From Paenibacillus oralis (GTDB lineage Bacteria > Bacillota > Bacilli > Paenibacillales > Paenibacillaceae): a DNA stretch of 64,000 nucleotides. This document shows positions 16,885 to 26,172 of this stretch, one piece after another. Made by a program: the position numbers and the translations under genes. The stretch is taken from positions 2,614,527-2,678,526 of the forward strand of contig NZ_RRCN01000001.1 in the NCBI RefSeq assembly GCF_003863965.1. The letters run 5' to 3'. The stretch's first letter is position 1, and each line of letters opens with the position of its first letter. The notes under the pieces were generated by a model. It was not told where the DNA came from. It saw only the letters and a program-made list of their open reading frames with translations, and ran no database searches.

Positions 16885-19155
16885 ATGCACAAGGACGATT
16901 TCATTCATGTCATCGGAGCCAGAGAAAAAAATTTGCGGGACGTTCGCGTCTCCATTCCGAAAAAGCGGATTACGGTGTTTGCCGGTGTATCCGGTTCGGG
17001 CAAGTCGGCGCTTGTTTTCGATACGATCGCGGCCGAATCGCAGCGGCAGCTGAACGAAACTTACTCCAGCTTCATCCGCAACCGGCTGCCCCATTACGGG
17101 CAGCCCGAGGTGGAGAGCATCTCCAATTTGCCGGTATCGATTGTGATCAATCAGAAGCGGCTCGGCGGCAACGCCAGATCGACCGTCGGCACGGCCACGG
17201 ACATCTATGCGCTGCTGCGTCTGCTGTTTTCCCGGCAAGGCGCGCCTTTCGTTGGTTATTCCGACGTTTTTTCCTTCAATAATCCGCAGGGGATGTGCCT
17301 GGAATGCGAAGGGCTGGGCAAAGCCAAGACGATTCTTATCGACCACTTGATCGACAAGGAAAAATCGCTGAACGAGGGAGCGATCCTGTTTCCTACCTTT
17401 CAGCCCGGCGATTTCCGCTGGAAAAGATATGCCGCCACCGGACTGTTCGACAACGACAAAAAGCTGAAGGATTACACCGAGGAAGAAATGGATACGCTAC
17501 TGTACAAAACGGGGTTCAAACCGACGAATCCGACGAAAGAGTGGCCGCCGACTTCGCTGTACGAGGGTGTCGTTCCGCGCATCAAACGGTCTTTTCTGGA
17601 CAAAGAGGGCCGGGATACCGCCCTTTACAAGGAAGCGATCAAGCGGATCGCGACCGAGAAAATATGCCCGGCGTGCCGCGGCGGCAGATTGAATCTGGCC
17701 GTGCTGGCATGCCGGATCAACGGCAAAAGCATTGCGGACTGCGCGAACATGCCGGTCAGCGAACTGATCGAATTTGTGCGCACCGTTCGCGAACCGCAGG
17801 TCCGGACGGTGACCGAGGCAATCGTCAAGCGGCTGGCTGACATGATCGAGATCGGGCTTGGCTATTTGAGTTTGAACCGGGAAACGTCCAGCCTGTCGGG
17901 CGGGGAATCGCAGCGGATCAAGCTGGTGCGCCAGCTCGGCAACAGTCTGAGCGATTTGCTCTACATTTTGGATGAGCCGAGCAGCGGTTTGCATCCCCAC
18001 GATGTCGGCCGGATCAACCGGCTGCTGCGGCAATTAAGGGATAAAGGCAACACCGTGCTGATCGTGGAGCATGACCCGGACGTGATCCGGATCGCTGATC
18101 ATATCGTGGAAATGGGACCGGGCGCCGGAACGGGCGGGGGCAGGATCGTCTACGAGGGGGACCCCGGCGGGCTGATGTTGGCGGATACGCTGACCTCCCG
18201 GCTGCTGAAGCGCCAGCTTTCATGCAAAAGCGAGGTCCGGCAACCGGCCGGGTGGCTGGAAATCCCGCGCACGAGCCTCAACAATTTGAAAGAGGTAAGC
18301 GTCCGGGTCCCCGCAGGGGTGATGACCGCCGTTACCGGAGTGGCCGGATCGGGCAAGAGCACGTTGATCCGCGGTGCGTTTGCGCAGGCCTATCCTGAGG
18401 CGACCGTTATCGATCAAGGGGGGATCGGCGCTTCGAACAGGTCCAATATCGCCACTTATACCGGCATATTCGATGCGATCCGGGAGCTGTTTGCCAAGGC
18501 GAATCGGGTCAGCCCCTCGCTTTTCAGTTTTAATTCGCAGGGAGCCTGCCCGGACTGCAAGGGGCTCGGGACCATTTACACCGATTTCGCTTTTATGGAT
18601 ACGGTGGCGACCGTTTGTGAAGCCTGCGGGGGGAGACGCTTCAACGAGGAAGTGCTGTCCTATCCGCTGCGCGGCCAAAATATCAGCGACATCTTGGCTA
18701 TGACCGTCGCTGAGGCGCTGTCTTTTTTTCAAGAAAAAGAAATTTTGCCGGCGCTGCAAAGGCTGCAGGAGACCGGGATTGATTACGTGCCGCTGGGACA
18801 ACCCCTCAGCACTTTGTCGGGCGGAGAGTTGCAGCGGGTCAAGCTGGCGGCTGAACTGGAGGAAAGAGGCAATATTTACGTGTTGGACGAACCGACCACC
18901 GGGCTTCATTTGGCGGACGTCGACCGGCTTATCCGCGTGATGAACCGCCTTGCCGATCAGGGCAACACGCTGATCGTTATCGAACATCATCCGGAAGTGA
19001 TCTGCCAGGCCGATTGGATCATTGATCTGGGCCCCGGCGCGGGAGCGGAGGGAGGAAGGGTATTGTTTGAAGGCGTGCCCAGGGATATTACGGCTTGCTG
19101 TGAATCTTTAACCGGACAATATCTCAGAACCGCAGCAGGAGCTGCGGGGAATTAG
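16885..19155 (+). CDS. UvrA-like ABC ATPase (short excinuclease A paralogue)
   Basis: 756 residues against about 950 for housekeeping UvrA. Two ABC cassettes are present: Walker A GVSGSGKSALVFDT (about 33) and GVAGSGKSTLI (about 485), signatures LSGGESQRIKL (about 337) and LSGGELQRVKL (about 645). Zinc knuckles appear as CLECEGLG, CPACRGGRLN and CPDCKGLG...CEACGGRR. The UvrB-binding region and DNA-contact insertion are reduced. Such paralogues (UvrA2/DrrC type) are linked to resistance against DNA-binding drugs. The ATG after GAGGAGGAAAGG was chosen over an earlier in-frame ATG. The divergent WYL regulator suggests induction by a compound or DNA damage. Confidence 0.9.
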   Translation: MHKDDFIHVIGAREKNLRDVRVSIPKKRITVFAGVSGSGKSALVFDTIAAESQRQLNETYSSFIRNRLPHYGQPEVESISNLPVSIVINQKRLGGNARSTVGTATDIYALLRLLFSRQGAPFVGYSDVFSFNNPQGMCLECEGLGKAKTILIDHLIDKEKSLNEGAILFPTFQPGDFRWKRYAATGLFDNDKKLKDYTEEEMDTLLYKTGFKPTNPTKEWPPTSLYEGVVPRIKRSFLDKEGRDTALYKEAIKRIATEKICPACRGGRLNLAVLACRINGKSIADCANMPVSELIEFVRTVREPQVRTVTEAIVKRLADMIEIGLGYLSLNRETSSLSGGESQRIKLVRQLGNSLSDLLYILDEPSSGLHPHDVGRINRLLRQLRDKGNTVLIVEHDPDVIRIADHIVEMGPGAGTGGGRIVYEGDPGGLMLADTLTSRLLKRQLSCKSEVRQPAGWLEIPRTSLNNLKEVSVRVPAGVMTAVTGVAGSGKSTLIRGAFAQAYPEATVIDQGGIGASNRSNIATYTGIFDAIRELFAKANRVSPSLFSFNSQGACPDCKGLGTIYTDFAFMDTVATVCEACGGRRFNEEVLSYPLRGQNISDILAMTVAEALSFFQEKEILPALQRLQETGIDYVPLGQPLSTLSGGELQRVKLAAELEERGNIYVLDEPTTGLHLADVDRLIRVMNRLADQGNTLIVIEHHPEVICQADWIIDLGPGAGAEGGRVLFEGVPRDITACCESLTGQYLRTAAGAAGN

Positions 19156-19263
19156 ACTAAGGAAGCGGCACGGCGTATTATGACAAAAAGACAACAATTT
19201 TCCTCAAAAAACCGCCAATTTCCCCGATTATGCGCAAAATAACTAAAAAACCATTCCATTTGT

Positions 19264-19291
19264 TGATACTTTTTGGTATCGTCGCCGTATA
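19264..19291 (+). promoter_or_regulatory. sigma-W-like promoter for the NfeD-SPFH operon
   Basis: TGATAC, 16 bp, CGTATA. The sigma-W consensus is TGAAAC-N16/17-CGTA, and the Bacillus nfeD-flotillin operon is sigma-W controlled, which fits the genes that follow. Confidence 0.55.
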
Positions 19292-19327
19292 TATAATTAT
19301 AATGCGGAAAGGTGGTGCAACAGGGGG

Positions 19328-19762
19328 ATGGAAATGTGGGCCGTTTGGCTGATCGCCGCCGGGGTTTTGCTGGTGTTTGAAATGATGACGCTGACGTTTT
19401 ATTTGCTGTGGTTATGCATCGGGGCGCTGGTGGCGGCGATCGTGGCTTGGATAGCCCCCGAGGCTTATGTTTTGCAGGTGGTGGCCGGCTGTCTGGTCGC
19501 TTTAGGGTTGACCATATTTACCAAGCCGCTGTCGCGAAAATTTCGCGCATCGAAAGGGTTTAAAGATGTCGGCACCGAACTGGTAGGCAAACAGGGCATC
19601 GTCGTGGAACCGATTGAAGAGGGGCAATACGGCATCGTCAAGGTTGGGGGAGACACGTGGAGCGCCAAGTCCGCCTTGCCGATCGGCAAGGATGAGCGGG
19701 TACGGGTGCTGAAGCGCAGCAGTACGATTATCGAGGTAGAACGATGGGAGGAAATTTCTTAA
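19328..19762 (+). CDS. NfeD-family membrane protein
   Basis: 144 residues. Two or three membrane spans in the first 70 residues are followed by a C-terminal OB-fold-like NfeD domain (GTELVGKQGIVVEPIEEGQYGIVKVGGDTW, about 80-110). Short NfeD proteins pair with SPFH proteins and help organise membrane microdomains. Its stop codon overlaps the next start in TAATG, so the two genes are translationally coupled. Confidence 0.88.
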   Translation: MEMWAVWLIAAGVLLVFEMMTLTFYLLWLCIGALVAAIVAWIAPEAYVLQVVAGCLVALGLTIFTKPLSRKFRASKGFKDVGTELVGKQGIVVEPIEEGQYGIVKVGGDTWSAKSALPIGKDERVRVLKRSSTIIEVERWEEIS

Positions 19763-20697
19763 TGCCGTGGGTTATTCTTGTAATTATTGTTGTTGTCGTT
19801 GTCGTTTTTATTTCGCTTACGATCAAAATTGTGCCGCAGCAGCGGGTGGGCGTCGTCGAACGGCTCGGTAAATTCCACCGGCTGTTGACGCCGGGGTTGA
19901 ACGTTCTGATTCCGGTGATCGACCAGGTTCGCCTTTATCATGATTTGCGGATTCAACAGACAAACGTACCGCCGCAGACCGTGATTACGAAGGACAACGT
20001 TCAGGTGGAAATCGATACGATCATTTTCTATCAAGTGGTTGATCCGGAACAAGCTACGTACGGAATTTCCGACTACGTGTACGGGGTTCGGAACATTACC
20101 ACCGCAACGATGCGGCAAATTATCGGTAAGTTGGAGCTCGACGAGACATTGTCCGGCCGGGAAAAAATTTCGACGGAAATCCGGATTGCGCTGGATGAAG
20201 CGACCGAAAAATGGGGCGTGCGGATCGAGCGCGTCGAAGTAATCGACATCAAGCCGCCGATCGACATTCAGGAAGCGATGGACAAACAAATGAAGGCCGA
20301 GCGGAACAAACGGGCGATTGTGCTCGAAGCCGAAGCCGCCAAGCAGGATATGATTTTGCGCGCCGAAGGCGATAAGCAGAGCAAAATCCTCAAGGCGGAA
20401 GGCGACAAGGAAGCGCGCATCCGTGAAGCCGAAGGCTTGCGGCAGGCGCAGGAGCTGGAAGCGCTGGGGGAAGCGAAGGCGATTCAGGCGGTGGCGGAAG
20501 CCGAGAAGGCGCGGATCGAAATGCTCCGCGACGCCGCATTGACGGAAGAGGTGCTGGCTTACCAGTCCTTCGACGCTTTGAAGGAAGTGGCCAAAGGACC
20601 GGCGAACAAAGTGTTCATCCCGTCCAACGCGATCGAAACGCTCGGCACCCTGGGCGCGATCGGCGAAGTGTTCAAGTCCGGCAAGGAAGGGAAATAA
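19762..20697 (+). CDS. SPFH/band-7 membrane protein (QmcA/stomatin-like)
   Basis: 311 residues from the ATG after GGGAGGAAA; an earlier in-frame ATG lies inside nfeD. One N-terminal membrane span (about 1-25) precedes the band-7 domain (about 28-190; VPQQRVGVVERLGKFHRLLTPGLN) and a heptad-rich coiled coil (AEGDKQSKILKAEGDKEARIREAEG). The order and size match QmcA/stomatin more than long flotillins. It likely oligomerises at the membrane with the NfeD partner in envelope-stress response. Confidence 0.9.
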   Translation: MPWVILVIIVVVVVVFISLTIKIVPQQRVGVVERLGKFHRLLTPGLNVLIPVIDQVRLYHDLRIQQTNVPPQTVITKDNVQVEIDTIIFYQVVDPEQATYGISDYVYGVRNITTATMRQIIGKLELDETLSGREKISTEIRIALDEATEKWGVRIERVEVIDIKPPIDIQEAMDKQMKAERNKRAIVLEAEAAKQDMILRAEGDKQSKILKAEGDKEARIREAEGLRQAQELEALGEAKAIQAVAEAEKARIEMLRDAALTEEVLAYQSFDALKEVAKGPANKVFIPSNAIETLGTLGAIGEVFKSGKEGK

Positions 20698-20715
20698 TCT
20701 TGCAACGACAGAACG

Positions 20716-20760
20716 GAAAAAAGTCTGGCAGGGCATTCAAGCCTTGCCGGGCTTTTTCTT
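20716..20760 (+). terminator. terminator of the NfeD-SPFH operon
   Basis: AAAAAAGTCTGGCAGGGC pairs with GCCTTGCCGGGCTTTTT, followed by more T residues, directly after the SPFH stop. Confidence 0.85.
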
Positions 20761-20824
20761 TTAAGGCAGCGCGTTTTGCCTCCCGTTTGTTTCTTTGGTA
20801 GCGGCGCCGCTTCACTGGATCAAC

Positions 20825-21002
20825 TGCAAAAGTACATTTCATTTTCCGTAAATCCTCCCTATTTGAGCGATTGAAATGCAAAAGTACATCTGTTTTGGGG
20901 CTGTGGGATAAAAAAGTATCTTTTAGCCGGAAATGAACTGCAGTTTTGCATTTGGCGAGCCATTTTCGGGGAATTTCGACGAAACTCGCATGCCCTTTTG
21001 CA
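20825..21002. repeat. four-box intergenic element, TGCAAAAGTGCA family, copy 2
   Basis: Boxes start at 20825, 20877, 20939 and 20991 (steps 52/62/52): TGCAAAAGTACA twice, then TGCAGTTTTGCA and TGCCCTTTTGCA. It is inverted relative to copy 1 and aligns with it end to end. It lies between two terminators of converging operons. Confidence 0.85.
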
Positions 21003-21032
21003 TTTCGCGGGAGTTGGCTTTGTTCAACGCGC

Positions 21033-21069
21033 AAAAACCCGCCCGGCTGGTTTCACCGGGCGGGTTTCT
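21033..21069 (-). terminator. terminator of the pspC-pspA operon
   Basis: Stem ACCCGCCCGG/CCGGGCGGGT with a T-run on the minus strand, 15 bp after the pspA stop. Confidence 0.8.
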
Positions 21070-21080
21070 ATATGAACGGC

Positions 21081-21761
21081 TCAGGAGTGCCGGGCCGATA
21101 GCTGCTGCTTAAGGCGTTCCAGCTCGGCGTTGACGGCGGGGGTAGGAATGCCGGCGTCTGGGCTGGCGGCGGCAGGGGAGGTTCCGTAGCCGGAACCGGA
21201 AAGCTGGTTGCTAGCTTCCCATTCCAGGATTTTCTCCTCCATGCGTTCGAAGCCGCGGGCCGCCGTGCCGCTTTCAATGCCGCGGCTGATGCTCGGCCGC
21301 TGCTCCGCTTTCCGCTCCTGGGCTTTGTGGGCCCGCGCGGCCAACTCGTTGCGCTTCTCTTTCAGGCGGGCGTATTCCGCCTTGCCTTCTTCCAGGCGAA
21401 GCTCCAGCTCCTTCACGCGCTCGCGGGCTTCGCTTGCGGCGGCGGCGTATTGCTGCGCCTGCTCCTCGTAGCGGAGCTTCTCCGCCGCGGCGTGCTGCGC
21501 TGTAACTTCGTCGCCGCTCTCCAGCGCGGTCAGCGCGCGGATTTCGCTTTGCTTGGCCAAATGAGCGATGTCCGCGCTTTTTCTTTCCTGCACGGCAGCG
21601 TTCATTTGCTGCTCCTTAATTGTTTTTTCCATGTCGTTCAGATCGTCTTCCAGGTTGCGCAGGTATTGTCCGGTCATGACTACCGGGTCTTCCATTTTGT
21701 TTAACACTTCATGTATGGACGCTTTGGCTAAGTTGGCGATTCTGTCAAAAATGCTGCTCAT
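21081..21761 (-). CDS. pspA: PspA/IM30-family membrane-stress protein
   Basis: 226 residues, almost entirely helical and coiled-coil. The opening SSIFDRIANLAKASIHEVLNKMEDP is the amphipathic membrane-binding helix of PspA, followed by PVVMTGQYLRNLEDDL. It oligomerises on damaged or stressed membranes. An ATG two codons earlier directly abuts AAGGAGAG; the chosen ATG has normal spacing. A Ser/Ala/Pro-rich stretch around residues 190-205 precedes a last short helix. It lies about 30 bp downstream of pspC in the same operon. Confidence 0.9.
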   Translation of the reverse strand: MSSIFDRIANLAKASIHEVLNKMEDPVVMTGQYLRNLEDDLNDMEKTIKEQQMNAAVQERKSADIAHLAKQSEIRALTALESGDEVTAQHAAAEKLRYEEQAQQYAAAASEARERVKELELRLEEGKAEYARLKEKRNELAARAHKAQERKAEQRPSISRGIESGTAARGFERMEEKILEWEASNQLSGSGYGTSPAAASPDAGIPTPAVNAELERLKQQLSARHS

Positions 21762-21789
21762 AATCATCTCTCCTTAGATTAGTTTTCGA

Positions 21790-22014
21790 TTAGTAGTTGG
21801 TGGACGGTTCGTCGTATCCGAGCCCGGCAAACGGTTCTCTCGGCACGATCAGGCTGGCGATCAGGTACAGGGCGACGACGGTTCCGACGCTGAAAAAGAC
21901 CGCGATCAGGGCGATGAGCCGCACGACCGTTGCGTCGACCCCCAGCCACTGGGCGATGCCGCCGCACAAGCCGCTAATTTGTCTGTCCGTGGAGGAACGG
22001 TAAAGTTTTCTCAT
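21790..22014 (-). CDS. pspC: PspC-domain protein
   Basis: 74 residues. The PspC signature KLYRSSTDRQISGLCGGIAQWLG leads into DATVVRLIALIAVFF and a single hydrophobic membrane segment. It is a small inner-membrane partner of PspA in envelope-stress response and is co-transcribed with it. Confidence 0.9.
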   Translation of the reverse strand: MRKLYRSSTDRQISGLCGGIAQWLGVDATVVRLIALIAVFFSVGTVVALYLIASLIVPREPFAGLGYDEPSTNY

Positions 22015-22387
22015 GAATAACCACTCGCTTTCTTTTATTTTTGTAGTTCATTTTTGAACATATATTTTTTATAAATCTGGATATCAGGTTGGCGGTTCGT
22101 GTTGTTCCCGCTGTTCATGCTTTTATTCTAGCGGGATTTGCGGCCGGACATAACGGGCCTGAGACGGTTTGTGAACTGGACCTTGGTCGGGTTGGCTCCT
22201 CGGCGCAAGGTCGGGGATTATATTGCGGGATACGGCGGACATCCCTCATTCAGAATTCGCGAAAAAGCGCCAGCAATTGCATGCCAATGTCATAAAGATG
22301 TAAAACATCGTATAAATATAGGGTAGGCGTTTATTCGGAAAATGAGCGGATAGGCTAAAAAGTAGATCCGGGAAAGGGAGTGCGGGC
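22015..22387. other. divergent intergenic region pspC / flavin reductase
   Basis: About 370 bp. The pspC-proximal 80 bp are AT-rich and likely carry its promoter. No repeat box and no convincing ORF are seen; overlapping short frames have no recognisable features. Confidence 0.5.
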
Positions 22388-22942
22388 ATGCGCATCGCTG
22401 TTTTGCAGGGCAGCACCAGGAGTGGGGGCAATACGGAGCAATTGACGAGCAAGGTATTAGAGGGAATTCCCTATACGGATATCGTTTTGCGCTCCAAAAA
22501 TATCAAGCCGATTCACGATCAACGGCATACGGAGGGCGGGTTCGATCCGGTCGACGATGATTATGAGGAGGTGATCCGGGAAGCGCTGGAGCATGACGTG
22601 CTTGTTTTTGCCAGCCCGGTGTATTGGTACGGTGTTTCCGGCATTTTAAAAAACTTCATCGACCGCTGGTCGCAAAGCCTGCGGGATCCGCGCTACGATT
22701 TCAAAGCGGCGCTCGCGGGCAAAACGGCTTACGCCGTCGTGGTCGGCGGCGACAATCCGCGCATCAAGGCGCTGCCGGTCATCCAACAGCTGCAGTATAC
22801 GTTCGATTTCGCCGGCATGCCGTTTGCGGGGTACATCATCGGCCAAGGCAGCAAGCCGGGAGAAGTCCTGAACGACGCCCGCGCGGTCCGCGACGCCGAG
22901 GCGCTGAACGCCGAATTGCGGACATGGTTGAAGGTGCAATAG
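22388..22942 (+). CDS. NAD(P)H-dependent FMN reductase-like flavoprotein
   Basis: 184 residues with a flavodoxin-like fold. The phosphate-binding loop QGSTRSGGNTEQL (about 7-19) and SPVYWYGVSGILKNFIDRW (about 76-94) match the NADPH-dependent FMN reductase / iron-sulfur flavoprotein family. It is predicted to reduce flavins, quinones or azo compounds in the cytoplasm. GGGAG precedes the ATG. It is a single gene with its own terminator. Confidence 0.85.
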   Translation: MRIAVLQGSTRSGGNTEQLTSKVLEGIPYTDIVLRSKNIKPIHDQRHTEGGFDPVDDDYEEVIREALEHDVLVFASPVYWYGVSGILKNFIDRWSQSLRDPRYDFKAALAGKTAYAVVVGGDNPRIKALPVIQQLQYTFDFAGMPFAGYIIGQGSKPGEVLNDARAVRDAEALNAELRTWLKVQ

Positions 22943-22974
22943 GTGGTTGCGGTGAAGGGCATATCTTAGGGCAT

Positions 22975-23026
22975 AAACCGGAGAGCGGCTGCTGTTTAAG
23001 GGGGCAGCGGGGTTCTCCGGTTTTTT
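22975..23026 (+). terminator. terminator of the flavin reductase gene
   Basis: AAACCGGAGA pairs with TCTCCGGTTTTTT around an inner GCTGC/GCAGC stem. Confidence 0.85.
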
Positions 23027-23067
23027 CGTCGCTGGTGTTGGCGCCTCTGCCCTTGGTTCGCACCGTC

Positions 23068-23298
23068 ATTGGATAAATCCAATAGATCGCCGGATATCAA
23101 ACGTAATTTGGCACTCTCATTGGAAAAAATCCAATAGAATTCGCTCAAACTGACCGTTTAACGCCCTTTCGAGCCGAATCAATTGGAGATTATCCAATAA
23201 CACTGCCGTATTTTCCACCTAATTTCCAATTCTATTGGATATATCCAATCAGGCTGCGCATCTATGCTAAATTTCCAGCTTCATTGGATATTTCCAAT
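23068..23298. repeat. multi-box intergenic element, ATTGGA-N4/5-TCCAAT family, copy 1
   Basis: Five palindromic boxes at 23068, 23119, 23182, 23234 and 23283 (for example ATTGGATATATCCAAT), steps 51/63/52/49. The segment 23215-23252 is an exact 38-bp reverse match to 40776-40813. It lies between a terminator and the glycerophosphodiesterase promoter. Confidence 0.88.
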
Positions 23299-23407
23299 CA
23301 CAACGCCATGGGAGGGCGCCTTTTTAATATGGGTCTAACATTGCAGGATTATATTGGGAGGATGGACTATAATCATTTTAAGTAAATATCCCAAGGAGGA
23401 ATCACCA

Positions 23408-24133
23408 TTGGCCGAGATCATCAACTTTGCCCACCGCGGGGCGGCGGGGCATTGCCCGGAGAACACGATGGCGTCTTTTGCCCGGGCGCTTGAACTGGGG
23501 GCTACCGGAATTGAGACGGATGTGCAAATGACCCGGGACGGACAACTCGTGCTTATACACGACGAATCGCTGCAGCGGACGGCGGGGACGCCGGAGTGGA
23601 TTAAGGACATCACGCTGGAGGAAGCGAAGCAATGCGAGGTGGGCTCCTGGTTCCGCGAGGACTACCTGGGGGAAAGCATCCCGACGCTGGAAGAGCTGCT
23701 GGAGCTGGTGCGCGGTACGGATACGATCATCAATCTGGAACTGAAGACAGGCGTGGTGCTGTATCCTGGCATCGAGCAAAGGGTCATCGACGAAGTGCGG
23801 CGTTTTGGCCTTGCCGAGCGGACGATCATTTCCAGCTTTAATCATTATTCTTTGGTCGAGTGTAAAAAAATAGCCCCGGACATCCGCACCGGTATTTTGT
23901 ATATGGAAGGGTTGTACGAGCCCTGGGATTACGCGAAGCGGATCGGGGCGGACGCGCTGCATGCGTACCAGTATGCGCTCACGCCGGAGCTGGTTGCGGC
24001 CGCCAAAGAGGCCGGGGTCGCTTATCACCCGTTTACGGTAAACGATCCCAAGGTGATGCGCGCGCTGATTCAGGCCGGGGTGGCGGGCATCATTACGGAC
24101 TATCCCGATGTCCTGGCCGAACTGCTGGGTTAA
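23408..24133 (+). CDS. glycerophosphodiester phosphodiesterase
   Basis: 241 residues, a compact cytoplasmic UgpQ/YhdW-type enzyme with no signal peptide. The GDPD motifs are HRGAAGHCPENT (about 8-19), GIETDVQMTRDG and IHDESLQRT, which carry the metal and phosphate ligands. It hydrolyses glycerophosphodiesters to glycerol-3-phosphate and an alcohol. The TTG start lies seven bases after AAGGAGG; an earlier in-frame codon has no Shine-Dalgarno. The MFS transporter gene follows after 18 bp, so the two are probably one operon. Confidence 0.9.
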   Translation: MAEIINFAHRGAAGHCPENTMASFARALELGATGIETDVQMTRDGQLVLIHDESLQRTAGTPEWIKDITLEEAKQCEVGSWFREDYLGESIPTLEELLELVRGTDTIINLELKTGVVLYPGIEQRVIDEVRRFGLAERTIISSFNHYSLVECKKIAPDIRTGILYMEGLYEPWDYAKRIGADALHAYQYALTPELVAAAKEAGVAYHPFTVNDPKVMRALIQAGVAGIITDYPDVLAELLG

Positions 24134-24151
24134 ATAAAGGAGCGTGAGCGG

Positions 24152-25405
24152 ATGAAAAAAACATGGCTGCTGGGTCTGGGCTTTTTCAGCATCAGCTTGA
24201 CCTGGGCGCTTTATAACGCATTTGTGCCGCTGTTTTTGGACGATTATGTGAAAAGCGCTGCCTTGATCGGGTTCATGATGACGATCGACAACTATTTGGC
24301 CATCGTGCTGCAGCCATGGATCGGACACCGCAGCGACAAAACGATGACAAGGTTCGGGCGCAGAATGCCGTATCTGCTGCTCGGCATGCCGCTCGGCGCC
24401 GTGTTCGCGGCTTTAATACCGCTGCATGCCGGGTTTGTGACACTCGTTTTGTTTATGGTGCTAATGAATTTGTCAATGAGCTTGTTTCGGGCCCCGACCG
24501 TCGCTTTGATGCCGGACATCACGCCGGAGCATCTGCGGACGAAAGCGAACGGCGTTATCAACTTTATGGGCGGAATCGGTTCGGTGCTCGCTTTTAGCCT
24601 CGGCTCCAAGCTGTACGGAATCGGTTCTTACGTGCCCTTTTTGTTTGCCGGGATCGTGATGCTCATCTGCATGGTAGTGCTGAAGGCGGTGATCCGCGAG
24701 CCGGCGGTTTATGCTTCTTTAGGGGCCGGGGGCGGGGCCGCATCTGCCGTATCCGACGTGTCTGCCGCATCTTCCGAGCCAAAACACGCGGTACGGATCA
24801 GAGACCAACTGGACAAAACAACCGTCCTGATCCTGGCGGCGATTTTTTTCTGGTTTGTGGCGTATCAAGGCGTGGAAGCGCTGTTTACGCTGTATGGCAC
24901 AAAACAGCTCGGCATGAGCGACAGCGAAGCGTCGTTTTCTCTTACGTTTTTCTCGCTGGCATTCCTTGCGTTTGCGCTGCCGAGCGGCTGGCTGGGGGCC
25001 AAGTTCGGTAAGAAGGCGGTCATTTTGCTGGGAGTGGCCGGGCTGTTCGTCGTTTTCGGCGCGGTCGTTTTCGTGGAGTCCGTGTTTTGGCTGCGGGTGC
25101 TGCTGATCGTCGGGGGGATTTTTTGGGCCTGCATTAACATTAACTCGTATCCGTGGGTGGTGGCGACCGGGCGCGAAGAGAGCATCGGCACCCGCACGGG
25201 GATTTATTATTTCGTCTCGTCGCTGGCCGCCATCACCTCGCCGCCGCTGCTCGGCTGGCTGATCGACGCGTTTGGTTACCCGGCGCTGTTCGTCAGCGCT
25301 TCGCTGGGGATGCTGTTGGCGCTGCTCTGTCTGCTGGGCGTAGCGCCGGACCGCAAATCCGCCGGGCGGGGGCCGAGGAATAAGACACAGCTTGGCGCGA
25401 TGTAA
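24152..25405 (+). CDS. MFS transporter (SLC45/sugar-cation type)
   Basis: 417 residues with about twelve membrane spans. The loop after span 2 reads GHRSDKTMTRFGRRMPYLLLG, a motif typical of the SLC45/GPH-like MFS group. A short Ala/Ser-rich cytoplasmic linker (about 188-207) separates the halves. It lies directly after the phosphodiesterase gene, so uptake of a glycerol- or sugar-linked substrate is possible but unproven. Confidence 0.85.
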   Translation: MKKTWLLGLGFFSISLTWALYNAFVPLFLDDYVKSAALIGFMMTIDNYLAIVLQPWIGHRSDKTMTRFGRRMPYLLLGMPLGAVFAALIPLHAGFVTLVLFMVLMNLSMSLFRAPTVALMPDITPEHLRTKANGVINFMGGIGSVLAFSLGSKLYGIGSYVPFLFAGIVMLICMVVLKAVIREPAVYASLGAGGGAASAVSDVSAASSEPKHAVRIRDQLDKTTVLILAAIFFWFVAYQGVEALFTLYGTKQLGMSDSEASFSLTFFSLAFLAFALPSGWLGAKFGKKAVILLGVAGLFVVFGAVVFVESVFWLRVLLIVGGIFWACININSYPWVVATGREESIGTRTGIYYFVSSLAAITSPPLLGWLIDAFGYPALFVSASLGMLLALLCLLGVAPDRKSAGRGPRNKTQLGAM

Positions 25406-25440
25406 CGCGGGAGTTTGGTTGATTATCGCACTTTGTAACT

Positions 25441-25494
25441 AAAAAACAGCGGTATCCAAGCCTCAAGCATGAGGTCTAGGAATACCGCTGTTTT
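25441..25494 (+). terminator. terminator of the phosphodiesterase-MFS operon
   Basis: AAAACAGCGGTAT pairs with ATACCGCTGTTTT around an inner CCTC/GAGG hairpin. Confidence 0.85.
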
Positions 25495-25617
25495 GCGTTA
25501 TTTACCGCTTTGCAATCCGAAAGCGGCCGAAATATAGAAATGGAATTTTTATTGACCACATTCAAACAGATGTATATATTTATAATATAACACCAAAATT
25601 TATCAGAGGTGGTTTGT

Positions 25618-26141
25618 TTGAATAATACAACCACGATTCTCGGAGTGCTGTATCAGTTTATAAAACAGAATGGGTTAAATATTAGTCAACTATCCAGGCA
25701 GACTGGATTAAATTCAGGTACGATATTTTATTAGCTAAGTTAATGTCGGGTGATACAAAACTACTCTCAGAATACGTTAATTTTATTGAACGGAAAGAAA
25801 TTGAAATTATTCGTGGTTTATGGAATATTATGATAGTGGCAAATCGTTTCGAAGTTGATGTAGATCATATTCTTGCCCAATTTGAAACAGAACCATCCAA
25901 CCTCCACAAGCAAAAAGGAAACGAAATATATAATGATCAAAATACTGCTGACCAGCATGTTAGCTTACTTTATGAATTAGCTCAATATTATTTATATAGA
26001 GGACACTACGAAAAAGGATTTCGCTACTTGTTTAACGGAATGGAAATATCCGCTATTATTAAGGAACCTTGCAATCGTATAGCCGCGATGAAACGCTTTA
26101 CAACGATCGCGTTTGAATCGCTCAAACAAATTGAAAGCTAA
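25618..26141 (+). pseudogene. decayed HTH/tetratricopeptide-type transcriptional regulator (internal deletion)
   Basis: A TTG after GAGGTGG opens a frame with an XRE-type HTH (LNISQLSRQTGLNSGTIFY) that stops after about 38 codons. A second frame, beginning MSGDTKLLSEYVNFIERKE, resumes within a few bases and runs 132 codons. From memory of long Paenibacillus HTH regulators of about 400 residues, the two pieces look like the very start and the C-terminal end, joined by deletion of the middle. GC content is clearly lower than in flanking genes. Confidence 0.6.
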
Positions 26142-26172
26142 CAGTTTGTTTAGTAAATTCAGATTCGTGGCG

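Noticed and set aside
23068..23298. CRISPR array
   Set aside because: Repeats are only 16-17 bp palindromes with related, not unique, spacers, five units at most, and there are no cas genes.
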